From: an uncultured Bacteroidota bacterium
GTDB taxonomy: Bacteria; Bacteroidota; Bacteroidia; Flavobacteriales; Flavobacteriaceae
Reading direction: 5' to 3'
Length of the DNA stretch: 64,000 bases
Assembly: GCA_902613595.1 (NCBI GenBank)
Contig: CACMHY010000001.1
Span: 744,001 to 808,000, forward strand
The position numbers and the translations under genes were made by a program. Below the pieces are notes generated by a model. That model worked only from the letters and a program-made list of their open reading frames with translations, was not told the origin of the DNA and ran no database searches. Positions 17,624-26,567 of the stretch are shown here, one piece after another. Positions within the stretch are counted from its first letter, which is position 1. Each line of letters starts with the position of its first letter.

Positions 17624-18583
17624 ATGAATTTAAATAATTTAACTAAAACTACTTTATTGATTTTTTGTTTTTTGAGTCAATTCTCGTGTAAAAATGAAAT
17701 TAAAGCTCAGACCTCAAACCAGGAAACATTTTTTAAGACTTCTTTAGCCCAATGGTCTATACATAAATCTATATGGGAAGGTAAAGTGTCTCCGTATGAC
17801 TTTGCAAAAATTGCACATGATTTAGGTTTTGAAGGATTAGAATATGTAAACGCTTTATATTCAGATGTAACAGGAAGTCAAGACAAAGCATCTGCAATAG
17901 AAGAGTTTATTACAAGAAACAATGAGCTCGCTGCTAAGTATAATTTGAAAAATGTTCTTATTATGATTGACGGTGAAGGTAATTTAGCAAGTTCCAGTAT
18001 AGAAGAAAGAAAGTTGGCTGTGGAAAACCACAAAACTTGGATTGAGGCTGCTAGTAAAATGAATTGTTCAGCGATAAGAGTAAATCTTAAAGGAGAAAAA
18101 GAAATAGAAAATTGGATTAAATATTCAGTAGAAAGTCTTAAAGCGCTGGCAAAATACGCTAAACCTATGAACATAAATGTAATTGTTGAAAATCATGGAG
18201 GATTATCATCCAATGCAAGTTTAGTAATGAAAGTTATAAATCAGGTGAATTTAGAAAATTGTGGAACTTTACCAGATTTTGGGAACTTTTGTATGAGTGA
18301 GGGTTATGGAGCTTTAAGGGACAGAAATTGTAGGGATTTATACGACCCTTATTTAGGGATTTCAGAAATGTTGCCCAGAGCATTTGGTCTGAGTGCAAAA
18401 TCATATGAATTTGATTCTAATGGAGATGAAACTGTCTTAGACTACTATAAGCTATTATCAATTGCGAAAGATGCCGGATATACCGGATATATTGGTGTAG
18501 AATATGAAGGAAACAAGCTCTCAGAAATAGACGGTATAATTGCAACAAAAAAATTATTGGAAAAAGCAGCTTCTAAAATTTAA
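17624..18583 (+). CDS. TIM-barrel sugar isomerase/epimerase-like lipoprotein
   Basis: A 319-residue xylose isomerase-like TIM barrel (AP endonuclease family 2 fold). The N-terminus is a lipoprotein signal (cysteine in QFSCK at about 22), so the protein is probably anchored in the periplasm or outer membrane, unlike the cytoplasmic second copy downstream. Likely metal ligands are in VIVENHGG, LPDFGNF and the terminal GVEYEG. Proteins of this family next to DUF1080 and Gfo/Idh genes act on oxidised (3-keto) sugars as epimerases or eliminases. First gene of the plus-strand operon, 3 bp before the permease. Confidence 0.8.
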   Translation: MNLNNLTKTTLLIFCFLSQFSCKNEIKAQTSNQETFFKTSLAQWSIHKSIWEGKVSPYDFAKIAHDLGFEGLEYVNALYSDVTGSQDKASAIEEFITRNNELAAKYNLKNVLIMIDGEGNLASSSIEERKLAVENHKTWIEAASKMNCSAIRVNLKGEKEIENWIKYSVESLKALAKYAKPMNINVIVENHGGLSSNASLVMKVINQVNLENCGTLPDFGNFCMSEGYGALRDRNCRDLYDPYLGISEMLPRAFGLSAKSYEFDSNGDETVLDYYKLLSIAKDAGYTGYIGVEYEGNKLSEIDGIIATKKLLEKAASKI

Positions 18584-18585
18584 AG

Positions 18586-19797
18586 ATGGCCCTGCTTAAG
18601 CGTATCCAACTTTCATTACTTTTTTTCCTTGAATTTTTTATTTGGGGAGGTTGGTTTGTCACAATGGGTACATTTCTTTCTCAAGAATTTCAGGCATCCG
18701 GTGGGCAACTTGCACTAGCCTATGAAACGCAATCTATAGGTGCCATAATTGCTCCTTTTGTTATTGGATTAATTGCAGATCGCTATTTTGAAGCTCAGAA
18801 AATTTTAGGTATTCTTCACATTATGGGTGCATTATTATTGTATGTTGCCAGCAACTCTAGCGATTTTTCAAATTTTTATCCTTACATTTTTATCTATATG
18901 CTTTTGTATATGCCCACATTAGCCTTATCGAATTCCGTGGCATTTCACCAAATGGAAGACCCGTCAAAACAATTTGCGTCAATCAGAGTTTTAGGAAGCG
19001 TAGGTTGGATAGTAGCTGGATTAGTAATTGGTTTCTTTGCATGGGAAGGAAACCAAACATTAAAATATTCTTTTTACATGTCCTCAGCTGCGTCTGCCCT
19101 ACTAGGGCTTTATTGTTTTACTCTCCCTAATACGCCTCCAAAATTAGCTGCTAACAAAAGAATGTCTTATCGTGAAATTTTGGGTATTGATGCTTTGTCT
19201 ATGCTAAAAGACAGAGGGTTTTTGTTCTTCTTTATTGCATCAATTCTTATTTGTATCCCCTTAGCATTTTATTATCAACATGCTAATCAGTTTTTAAATG
19301 AAATAGGGATGAAAGCGGCTGCCTCGAAAATGGTTTTTGGACAAATTTCAGAAGTACTGTTCTTACTTCTACTTCCTGTTTTTATTAAAAGATATGGAAT
19401 TAAAAATGCATTGATTGTGGGTATTTTAGCTTGGGGTTTACGCTATATTTTGTTTGCATATGGAAATGTGGGAAGCCAAGCATGGATGTTAATTTTTGGA
19501 ATCATTCTTCACGGTGTATGCTATGATTTCTTTTTTGTTTCAGGCCAAATATATACTGACTTCAAAGCTGGTGAAAAATATAAAAGTACTGCCCAAGGAC
19601 TAATTACTCTGGCTACTTATGGACTTGGTATGCTTATAGGATTTCGATTTGCAGGATGGTTAACAGACCAATATGTAACTGATTCAGGGCATCTATGGAA
19701 GAATATATGGGTTCAACCTGCTATTTTTTCGTTTGTTGTCTTAACTTTATTTTTATTCTTATTTAAAAAAGAAACAATTAAAATTAAAACAGTATGA
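18586..19797 (+). CDS. MFS permease, NupG/nucleoside:H+ symporter-like
   Basis: A 403-residue major facilitator with twelve predicted helices. The N-terminal signature of the NupG/XapB group is clear (FFLEFFIWGGWFVTMGTF), as are the loop GLIADRYF and the late helix motif FFVSGQIYTD. Bacterial homologues outside enterobacteria frequently sit in sugar clusters with Gfo/Idh and DUF1080 genes. Import of the oxidised sugar or glycoside is therefore as plausible as nucleoside uptake. The stop overlaps the start of the next gene by 4 bp (ATGA). Confidence 0.83.
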   Translation: MALLKRIQLSLLFFLEFFIWGGWFVTMGTFLSQEFQASGGQLALAYETQSIGAIIAPFVIGLIADRYFEAQKILGILHIMGALLLYVASNSSDFSNFYPYIFIYMLLYMPTLALSNSVAFHQMEDPSKQFASIRVLGSVGWIVAGLVIGFFAWEGNQTLKYSFYMSSAASALLGLYCFTLPNTPPKLAANKRMSYREILGIDALSMLKDRGFLFFFIASILICIPLAFYYQHANQFLNEIGMKAAASKMVFGQISEVLFLLLLPVFIKRYGIKNALIVGILAWGLRYILFAYGNVGSQAWMLIFGIILHGVCYDFFFVSGQIYTDFKAGEKYKSTAQGLITLATYGLGMLIGFRFAGWLTDQYVTDSGHLWKNIWVQPAIFSFVVLTLFLFLFKKETIKIKTV

Positions 19798-20933
19798 GTA
19801 AAATTAAGCTAGGAATATTAGGTGGGGGTGGAGACTCTTTAATTGGTGTATTACATCGTGTTGCTTCAAATATGTATGATCGCTATCAAATAGTTGGAGG
19901 CGTGTTTAATCCCAATTATGAAGAAAATATAAAATTTGCCAAAAAGATTGGTTTAGATACTAAAAGGGTTTACATTGACTTTGACACTTTTGTGGAGGAA
20001 GAAATAAAAAAACCTATTGAAGAACGTATTGAAGTAGTTTCTGTTCTTACTCCAAATTTTTTGCATTTCCCAATGGCAAAGAAGTTGCTAGAAAATGGTT
20101 TTAACGTTATCTGTGAAAAACCTTTAACTACTTCATATGATGAGGCCGTTGAGCTAGAGACACTTCAAAAGAGGAACAAATTAATATTTGCTGTAACTTA
20201 TACCTACACGGGCTACCCCATGGTTAGGCATATGAAACATATGATAGCCTCAGGTGCAATAGGTGAGATCCAAAAAATAGATGTTCAATACTATCAAGGA
20301 TGGATCAATCCCGTTATTCATGATCCTGAGATAAGAAAAAATGTTTGGCGTCTGGATCCAAAAAAAGCAGGAATTAGTTCATGTATTGGTGATATTGGAA
20401 CCCACGCATTTCAGATGACTGAGTATTTAACAGGTATGGAAGTAAAATACATACTTTCAGATCTAAATATGCTATATGATGACAATGAATTAGATTTAGA
20501 CGGCACAGTTCTTATTCGTTTTTCTGAAAAAGTAAAAGGAGTAATTCGTGCCAGCCAAATTGCTACAGGAGAAGAAAATGGATTAACGGTAGCAGTTTAT
20601 GGTAAAAAAGGAGCTTTCAAGTGGGAGCAAGAAAATCCAAATATACTGTATCACATCACTGATGATCAGCCAAAAAGAATAATTAAACCTGGTCATGCTT
20701 ACGTCTCTGAAGTTGCAGCAGACGGAACAAAACTTCCTGGCGGGCATCCCGAGGGAATCTTTGACGCTATGGGTAATATCTATAAAGGTGTTGCTAAGGC
20801 TCTCAGAAATGAGACTGCATTTGACGGAGAGTATCCCACAATGAATGATGGTGTCAGGGGCATGTTATTTATAGAAAAAGTTGTTGAATCGCATAAAAAT
20901 GGAAATATATGGCTAAGCTTGGAAAGAACATGA
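19794..20933 (+). CDS. Gfo/Idh/MocA family oxidoreductase
   Basis: A 379-residue NAD(P)-dependent dehydrogenase. It has an N-terminal Rossmann fold (GILGGGGDSLIGVLHRV), the EKP motif (ICEKPLTTS, about 108-116), and a C-terminal alpha/beta domain with the conserved histidine region GDIGTHAFQM. Such enzymes interconvert hydroxyl and keto groups on sugars. In a 3-keto-sugar route it would reduce or oxidise C3 in the cytoplasm. It is coupled to both neighbours by 4-bp ATGA overlaps, so permease, dehydrogenase and TIM-barrel protein are made together. Confidence 0.87.
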   Translation: MSKIKLGILGGGGDSLIGVLHRVASNMYDRYQIVGGVFNPNYEENIKFAKKIGLDTKRVYIDFDTFVEEEIKKPIEERIEVVSVLTPNFLHFPMAKKLLENGFNVICEKPLTTSYDEAVELETLQKRNKLIFAVTYTYTGYPMVRHMKHMIASGAIGEIQKIDVQYYQGWINPVIHDPEIRKNVWRLDPKKAGISSCIGDIGTHAFQMTEYLTGMEVKYILSDLNMLYDDNELDLDGTVLIRFSEKVKGVIRASQIATGEENGLTVAVYGKKGAFKWEQENPNILYHITDDQPKRIIKPGHAYVSEVAADGTKLPGGHPEGIFDAMGNIYKGVAKALRNETAFDGEYPTMNDGVRGMLFIEKVVESHKNGNIWLSLERT

Positions 20934-21982
20934 AAACAGTTAAGGGGCCTGGAATTTTTCTTGCCCAATTTGTCGATAGTAAAGCCCCTTTTAACTCTCT
21001 AGAAGGGATGTGTAAATGGGCCTCTGATCTGGGGTACAAAGGAATTCAAATCCCTACATGGGAATCATTTCTTATTGATTTAGATAAAGCAGCTGAAAGC
21101 AAAACATACTGTGACGAACTTAAAGGAAATATAAATTCTTTTGGATTAGAAATCACGGAACTTTCAACTCATCTACAAGGTCAACTAGTTGCTGTTCATC
21201 CAGCTTACGATTTAATGTTTGACAATTTCGCACCAGACACTGTGAAAAATAATCCCAAGGCTAGGACAGCTTGGGCAGTAGAGACTATGAAAAAAGCAGC
21301 AAAAGCAAGCAAGAACCTCGGATTAAAAACTCATGCGACTTTCTCAGGTGCCTTACTCTGGCATACTTGGCATCCATGGCCTCAAAGGCCTGAAGGACTT
21401 GTGGAACTTGGATTCGCTGAGTTAGCAAAAAGATGGATCCCTATTTTAGATATATATGATGAAAATGGGGTCGACGTTTGTTACGAAATTCATCCTGGTG
21501 AGGACCTTCATGATGGTGTTACATTTGAACGTTTTCTTGAAGCAACAAATAAACACAAGAGAGTAAATATTTTATATGATCCAAGTCATTTTGTTTTACA
21601 ACAGCTTGATTATATTGAGTATATTGATCACTACCATGAGTTTATTAAATCATTTCATGTAAAAGATTCTGAGTTTAAACCAACAGGCAAAAAAGGTGCC
21701 TTCGGAGGTTATGGTGATTGGATTGACCGTGCAGGACGTTATCGTTCCCCAGGAGACGGCCAAATTGACTTCAAATCTATATTTACTAAACTTACTGAAT
21801 ATGGTTGCGACGTATGGGCTGTAATGGAATGGGAATGTTGTATCAAAAGTCCTGATCAAGGAGCTAGAGAAGGTGCTCCCTTTATTAAAAATCATATAAT
21901 TGAGGCTACTCAAAAGACTTTCGATGATTTTGCAGGAGGTAAAATCGATGAACAGCTATTAAAAAATATTTTACACTTATAA
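20930..21982 (+). CDS. Cytoplasmic TIM-barrel sugar isomerase/epimerase-like protein
   Basis: A 350-residue xylose isomerase-like TIM barrel with no signal peptide. Putative metal ligands are Glu in CYEIHPGED, Asp/His in LYDPSHFV, the HVKDSE segment and the C-terminal Glu in VMEWEC, the usual E-D/H-H-E arrangement. The frame opens at 20909, but I take the ATG at 20930 because it forms an ATGA overlap with the stop of the Gfo/Idh gene. It differs from the lipoprotein TIM barrel at 17624 in being longer and cytoplasmic. The role is probably isomerisation or elimination on a keto-sugar intermediate; the exact reaction is unknown. Confidence 0.85.
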   Translation: MKTVKGPGIFLAQFVDSKAPFNSLEGMCKWASDLGYKGIQIPTWESFLIDLDKAAESKTYCDELKGNINSFGLEITELSTHLQGQLVAVHPAYDLMFDNFAPDTVKNNPKARTAWAVETMKKAAKASKNLGLKTHATFSGALLWHTWHPWPQRPEGLVELGFAELAKRWIPILDIYDENGVDVCYEIHPGEDLHDGVTFERFLEATNKHKRVNILYDPSHFVLQQLDYIEYIDHYHEFIKSFHVKDSEFKPTGKKGAFGGYGDWIDRAGRYRSPGDGQIDFKSIFTKLTEYGCDVWAVMEWECCIKSPDQGAREGAPFIKNHIIEATQKTFDDFAGGKIDEQLLKNILHL

Positions 21983-21986
21983 ATCC

Positions 21987-22715
21987 ATGAAAAATATTGT
22001 TGCCTTTTTACTAATAATGTTTTTGTTTTTAAGTAATGAAAATAATAATGAATACTTTATTCATGAAAATACCAACAATTGGGAATCTCTTTTTGATGGT
22101 AAAACTTTAAAAGGTTGGCATCGCTATAATCGCAAAGGCGTTAAGCCTGTATGGACTGTAAAAAAAGGAGTTCTTACCTTTGACCCTAATTTGGTCCCTG
22201 AAGGAGACTATGTCCACGCACTTGTAACAGATAAAATTTTCAAAAGTTTTCAACTTTCGATAGAATGGAATATTTCAGAAGGTGGAAACAGTGGAATTTT
22301 TTGGGGGGTTCAAGAAGATGAAAATCTTAGCAAACCTTATCTTACAGCCCCAGAGATACAAATTATTGACAACGAAAGGCATCCCGATGCTAAAGATAAA
22401 CCAAAATTCCATCAAGCGGGTGCAGTTTATGATCTTGTCGAGCCTAATATAGAGGTTTGTAAGCCTGCTGGTCAATGGAACCATTTTTTATTGACTATAG
22501 ATCACGGTATCAACAAGGGAAGCGTGAAACTTAACGGAACCCAAATTCTGGAATTCCCATTAAGTGGTGATAAATGGGAATCAATAATTGCAAATTCGAA
22601 ATTTCGTGACGAATGTGAGTACAAAAAATTTGCTAAACTAAAATCAGGAAAAATAGGTTTACAGGATCATGGAAATAAAGTATCATTCAGAAACATAAGG
22701 ATTAGGAGACTATAA
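21987..22715 (+). CDS. DUF1080 (3-keto-disaccharide hydrolase family) protein
   Basis: A 242-residue exported protein: hydrophobic signal (1-16), then a concanavalin-like beta sandwich with DUF1080 hallmarks (WESLFDGKTLKGWHRY, NSGIFWGVQED, PEIQIIDNERHPD, GKIGLQDHGN). DUF1080 members have been associated with hydrolysis or eliminative cleavage of 3-keto-glycosides and with hydration of glycal intermediates. It follows the TIM-barrel gene by 4 bp and closes the carbohydrate cluster. No lipobox cysteine is seen, so it is probably soluble in the periplasm. Confidence 0.85.
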   Translation: MKNIVAFLLIMFLFLSNENNNEYFIHENTNNWESLFDGKTLKGWHRYNRKGVKPVWTVKKGVLTFDPNLVPEGDYVHALVTDKIFKSFQLSIEWNISEGGNSGIFWGVQEDENLSKPYLTAPEIQIIDNERHPDAKDKPKFHQAGAVYDLVEPNIEVCKPAGQWNHFLLTIDHGINKGSVKLNGTQILEFPLSGDKWESIIANSKFRDECEYKKFAKLKSGKIGLQDHGNKVSFRNIRIRRL

Positions 22716-22725
22716 TTGAATTAAT

Positions 22726-23583
22726 ATGATACTATCCATGACAGGTTTTGGGAAAAAGGAATTCCAATACAAGGACAAGTGTATTAATATTGAAATACGG
22801 TCTTTAAATAGTAAGAATACTGATATTACAATCAGAACCCCTAATTACTACAGACCTATAGACCCTGAGATTAGAAAAAAACTAGTAAATAAGATGCAAA
22901 GGGGTAAAATTGATTTAAATATACATATTGAATATACTGGAGATTCAGCGCCTACATCGATTAACAACAAAATAGTAAAAGCTTACATGAAACAATTAGA
23001 GGAAATTGGATCGTCAACTGAAAGTGAGCGAATATCGATGGCAATGCGTTTACCTGACGCCTTCTCTTCGGAAAAAGAAGAATTGAATGAGGAAGAAAAA
23101 AAAATTCTTCTATCTAATCTAGATATGGCTATCAATGATATAAAAGGTTTTCAGAAAAATGAGGGTCTTGAAATGGGAAAAGACATCGAATTAAGATTAA
23201 ATTTAATTGATTCACATCTGAAAAATGTTGTTGAATTAGAGACTACACGGACTGAAAAAATGAGAAAAAAGCTTTTGACCTCAATACAAAGTCTCAAGAT
23301 TGAAATTGATGCCAATCGATTTGAGCAAGAGATGATATTCTACCTTGAGAAATTTGATATAACAGAGGAAAAAGTCCGCTTAATAAATCATATCAAATAT
23401 TTTCGGGAGGTTAAAAATGAAGATTCCCCTAATGGAAAAAAACTTGGCTTTATTGTTCAAGAGATGGGAAGAGAGATAAATACAATAGGTTCAAAAGCTA
23501 ATGATGCCCATCTCCAAAAAATTGTTGTTCAAATGAAAGACGAATTAGAGAAAATTAAAGAGCAACTCCTTAACATTTTATAG
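22726..23583 (+). CDS. yicC: YicC family endoribonuclease-like protein
   Basis: A 285-residue YicC/YloC protein. The N-terminal YicC motif SMTGFGK with the following EIRSLNSK is diagnostic, and the C-terminal DUF1732 part contains the metal-site region EMGREINTIGSKAND. Members of this family have been reported as divalent-metal-dependent endoribonucleases. It lies 10 bp after the DUF1080 gene and 1 bp before gmk; yicC-gmk linkage is conserved widely in bacteria. Confidence 0.92.
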   Translation: MILSMTGFGKKEFQYKDKCINIEIRSLNSKNTDITIRTPNYYRPIDPEIRKKLVNKMQRGKIDLNIHIEYTGDSAPTSINNKIVKAYMKQLEEIGSSTESERISMAMRLPDAFSSEKEELNEEEKKILLSNLDMAINDIKGFQKNEGLEMGKDIELRLNLIDSHLKNVVELETTRTEKMRKKLLTSIQSLKIEIDANRFEQEMIFYLEKFDITEEKVRLINHIKYFREVKNEDSPNGKKLGFIVQEMGREINTIGSKANDAHLQKIVVQMKDELEKIKEQLLNIL

Positions 23584-23584
23584 A

Positions 23585-24154
23585 TTGGATTCAGGAAAAC
23601 TTGTTGTCTTATCGGCTCCGTCAGGAAGTGGTAAAACATCACTCGTTAAAGAGCTATTAAAGGAAAAACTCAATCTTGGTTTTTCAGTTTCTGCAACCTC
23701 TAGAGCTCCGAGAAGAAAAGAAAAGAATAATTTAGATTATTACTTTTTGAGTCATGATGAGTTTGTTGAAAAAATCAATGGAAACGCTTTTTTAGAGTAT
23801 GAAGAAGTTTACAAAGGAACCTTTTATGGAACATTAAAAAGTGAGATTAAAAGAATTTGGGAATCCAGAAAACATGTGCTTTTCGATATTGATGTCTATG
23901 GTGGTATAAAAATAAAAAACCAATATCCCAAAAATACATTATCCATTTTTGTTATGCCTCCCTCAATTAAGGAGTTGGAAATAAGACTCAGAAAAAGGGG
24001 TACTGAAAGTGAAGAAAAAATTAAACATCGTCTTAATAAATCAGTGGAAGAATTATCCTTATCAAAAAAATTTGATGTGGTAATTATAAATGATGATTTT
24101 ATAGTAACGAAAAATAGGTTAATAGAAATAGTAAATGAATTCATAAAATCTTGA
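23585..24154 (+). CDS. gmk: Guanylate kinase
   Basis: A 189-residue guanylate kinase: P-loop APSGSGKT at 11-18, GMP-binding region SRAPRRKEKNNLDYYF, and the lid with RLRKRGTES. It converts GMP to GDP with ATP. The start is a TTG at 23585, one base after the yicC stop; no in-frame ATG lies upstream within the spacer and the family N-terminus fits this position. Expression is therefore likely coupled to yicC. nadD follows after 20 bp. Confidence 0.93.
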   Translation: MDSGKLVVLSAPSGSGKTSLVKELLKEKLNLGFSVSATSRAPRRKEKNNLDYYFLSHDEFVEKINGNAFLEYEEVYKGTFYGTLKSEIKRIWESRKHVLFDIDVYGGIKIKNQYPKNTLSIFVMPPSIKELEIRLRKRGTESEEKIKHRLNKSVEELSLSKKFDVVIINDDFIVTKNRLIEIVNEFIKS

Positions 24155-24174
24155 TCGTAATAATAAATTTTTGA

Positions 24175-24759
24175 ATGGAAAAAATTGGTTTATTTTTTGG
24201 AACTTTTAATCCTATACATAATGGTCATATAAAGCTAGCTTCTTTTTTTCAAAAAAACTCTGAACTTGATTTTATTTGGTTTATAATTACAGCTCATAAT
24301 CCGTGGAAAAAAACAACTGATCTGTTAAATGAAACTGAACGTCTTAAAATTGTATCTCAGGCGCTAGTATCTCATCCAAAATTTAAAGTGAATACGATTG
24401 AATTTAAACTGCCTAAGCCAAATTATACTTATTCAACTCTCATAAAATTAAAAAAACAATATCCTGATAAAGTATTTAAGCTCATCTTGGGAGCTGATAA
24501 TCTTATTTCTTTTGATAAGTGGAAAAATTATGATAAGATTTTAAATGAATTTGAATTATTGATTTATCCAAGGAAAATAGATAAACCAATTCCAAAAAAG
24601 TTTTTAAAACATTCAAAAATTCTTTGGCCCAAAGCTCCAAATTTAATAATTAGCTCCTCTGAAATAAGAAAAAAAATTCAGGAAGGCACAGATGTGAGTA
24701 CTCAAATACCAATTAAAAGTTGGGAGTATATAAAAGAAAATAATTTTTATTCTGCTTAA
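24175..24759 (+). CDS. nadD: Nicotinate-nucleotide adenylyltransferase
   Basis: A 194-residue NadD. The nucleotidyltransferase motif GTFNPIHNGH is at 9-18 and the second ATP motif ISSSEIRKKI is near the C-terminus, with the LGADNL block between them. It adenylates nicotinate mononucleotide on the way to NAD in the cytoplasm. The length is normal. It ends immediately beside the convergent glycosyltransferase gene with no spacer. Confidence 0.93.
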   Translation: MEKIGLFFGTFNPIHNGHIKLASFFQKNSELDFIWFIITAHNPWKKTTDLLNETERLKIVSQALVSHPKFKVNTIEFKLPKPNYTYSTLIKLKKQYPDKVFKLILGADNLISFDKWKNYDKILNEFELLIYPRKIDKPIPKKFLKHSKILWPKAPNLIISSSEIRKKIQEGTDVSTQIPIKSWEYIKENNFYSA

Positions 24760-26067
24760 TTAACTTTCAAGTAAAACTTCTTTGATTAAGCGTTTTGTAA
24801 TTTCCTCTCGGCTCCAATTCTCTATATTTGGAGACTTATTTTTAGGTTTTTCTTCAAAATCAAGTAAGTTTTTTATGTAATCTTCAATAATATTTTTTTC
24901 ATGATCTTTAGCTATACAAACATTAGTGGCTTCTAATAAAAATTTCGATGTATCAGTATCTGGACTTCCGATACATAATACTGGGATTTCTGTTGCAAGA
25001 TATTCTAATAATTTCCCAGATATCATTTGATTTTCAGCTTCATTAAAAATGAAATTGCACAAAAGATCCGCACTTTTCATAAGAGCAACTGCTTTTGAAT
25101 GAGGTAAATAACCTAAGTACTCAAAATCTGCTTTAGGTATTTTAGATCTAATTTCATTAATAATATTAAAGTTTATATTTCCCGCTATCGTAAAGCAAAT
25201 TCTATAATAATTTGAAAGCTTTTTTAAAACCTCTAAAAGAACTGTATAATTTTGATTTTCTGTAAGTAATCCTGTATAAACAATGTGAAATCCATTTTTC
25301 TTGGGTAAAGATTTGGTTATTTTCATGAGCCTAGAATCATATCCATTTGGCAGAGTAATGAACTTTTGGTTTGGAGCCTTCAATTTAAGCTTATCAATTA
25401 AAACTCCACCAGCAGTAGTTATGACTCCATCTGCATTTTGAATTACTTGTTTCTCAAGTTTTTCATCTTTAGAAATAGCTTTTTTAGAACGATATAATGA
25501 AGTGTTGTAAAAAATATCTGTCCAAGGATCCCTTAGATCAACCCACCAGTTAAAATCATAATATTTCTTAAGCCTTAGACCTACTAAATGAGTTGAATGA
25601 GGAGGTCCTGTGGTTATTATTTTTTTAATTTTTTCTTCTTTAATTAAATTAAACGCGGCTCGATATGCAAAATTGGTCCAACCTTTTCTTGCATCAGGCA
25701 CAAAAAAGTTTCCCCTAATATATGCAGCAAGTTTCATGAATAAATTATTTGTTTTTACTTCACCTTGCGGTATCCCAATTTTTTGGTCTCCAGTAATTAT
25801 CCTTGAATACCATTTTAATGGTTCGAAAGTTCGTGTTTTAATTACTCTTAAGTCTTTTATTTCCTCATTTAAAGAGAGGTCTAGAACAGGATATGATGCT
25901 CTAGATTCATCAACTGTTATTACAAATGGTAAATATCCTAGTTTCTTTAAATATTTAGCAAAATACATCCACCGCTGAACGCCCGATCCACCAGAAGGAG
26001 GCCAATAATAGGTAATGATTAAAATTTTGGATTTAAACCCGTTCAATTCTGTTTTTTTGCTTTCCAT
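24760..26067 (-). CDS. Glycosyltransferase, GT4-like
   Basis: A 435-residue GT-B type glycosyltransferase. The N-terminus shows the donor/acceptor motif YYWPPSGGSGVQRW, and the C-terminal domain contains TGLLTENQNY, YLGYLPHSKAVALMKSADLL and the EYLATEIPVL region. The frame could extend another 36 codons upstream, but that part only overlaps DUF2480 and lacks family features, so I start at the ATG at 26067, leaving a 25 bp overlap. It probably acts in envelope polysaccharide or lipid glycosylation. It sits last in the transcription direction of the SUF operon; a functional link is doubtful. Confidence 0.82.
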   Translation of the reverse strand: MESKKTELNGFKSKILIITYYWPPSGGSGVQRWMYFAKYLKKLGYLPFVITVDESRASYPVLDLSLNEEIKDLRVIKTRTFEPLKWYSRIITGDQKIGIPQGEVKTNNLFMKLAAYIRGNFFVPDARKGWTNFAYRAAFNLIKEEKIKKIITTGPPHSTHLVGLRLKKYYDFNWWVDLRDPWTDIFYNTSLYRSKKAISKDEKLEKQVIQNADGVITTAGGVLIDKLKLKAPNQKFITLPNGYDSRLMKITKSLPKKNGFHIVYTGLLTENQNYTVLLEVLKKLSNYYRICFTIAGNINFNIINEIRSKIPKADFEYLGYLPHSKAVALMKSADLLCNFIFNEAENQMISGKLLEYLATEIPVLCIGSPDTDTSKFLLEATNVCIAKDHEKNIIEDYIKNLLDFEEKPKNKSPNIENWSREEITKRLIKEVLLES

Positions 26068-26555
26068 AGAGGTACAGACGAGCATGCTTCTCCATAGAAT
26101 ATACTTTTTGCCACTTTTTGTAATCTTTGTATTAAATTTATATAGGATGCCTCTGGTATGGAATAATCCGAACAACCTTTTATAATAAGTGGTTTCCCTT
26201 TAAATCTTTCTAGATCTAATTGATCAATTGTTTTAGAAAATAGATGCTTTTCAAGGTCATTTAAACTCCCTAATATGACAGTTTTTGCATGAGGTGACAA
26301 ATAAGTAGTTATTAAAAGTGTGGCCCATGCAGGTAGAATTACATCTGCTGAGCAGTCAAGAGCAACTAAGTGATCTTTATATTGGGACCAATTATGTTCT
26401 TTTAGTGACTGTCTAAATGACTTTTCTCTAAGCAAGCCATCCTCTAACCATTGAGTAATGTCTACTAAGTTTCTTACCCCATTTGGCTTGTAATCTTGAA
26501 GATCTACAACTACGAGGGAGCTATTAGAAACTTTATTTACAATTGTGTTCTCCAT
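26043..26555 (-). CDS. DUF2480 family protein
   Basis: A 170-residue soluble protein matching the Bacteroidota-specific DUF2480 family (LVVVDLQDYKPNGVRNLVDITQWL, ALDCSADVILPAWATLL, SVPLWK at the end). No enzymatic motif is recognised. The family is regularly found at the tail of flavobacterial suf operons, as here, 12 bp after the DUF59 gene. Involvement in Fe-S protein maturation is inferred from position only. Two cysteines (in LDCSAD and KGCSDY) are candidates for conserved residues. Confidence 0.8.
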   Translation of the reverse strand: MENTIVNKVSNSSLVVVDLQDYKPNGVRNLVDITQWLEDGLLREKSFRQSLKEHNWSQYKDHLVALDCSADVILPAWATLLITTYLSPHAKTVILGSLNDLEKHLFSKTIDQLDLERFKGKPLIIKGCSDYSIPEASYINLIQRLQKVAKSIFYGEACSSVPLWKAKKQN

Positions 26556-26567
26556 AAACCTAGCACC

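Noticed and set aside
26068-26175. Upstream extension of the glycosyltransferase frame to 26175
   Set aside because: The extra 36 codons overlap DUF2480 and carry no family features; the protein begins normally at the ATG at 26067.
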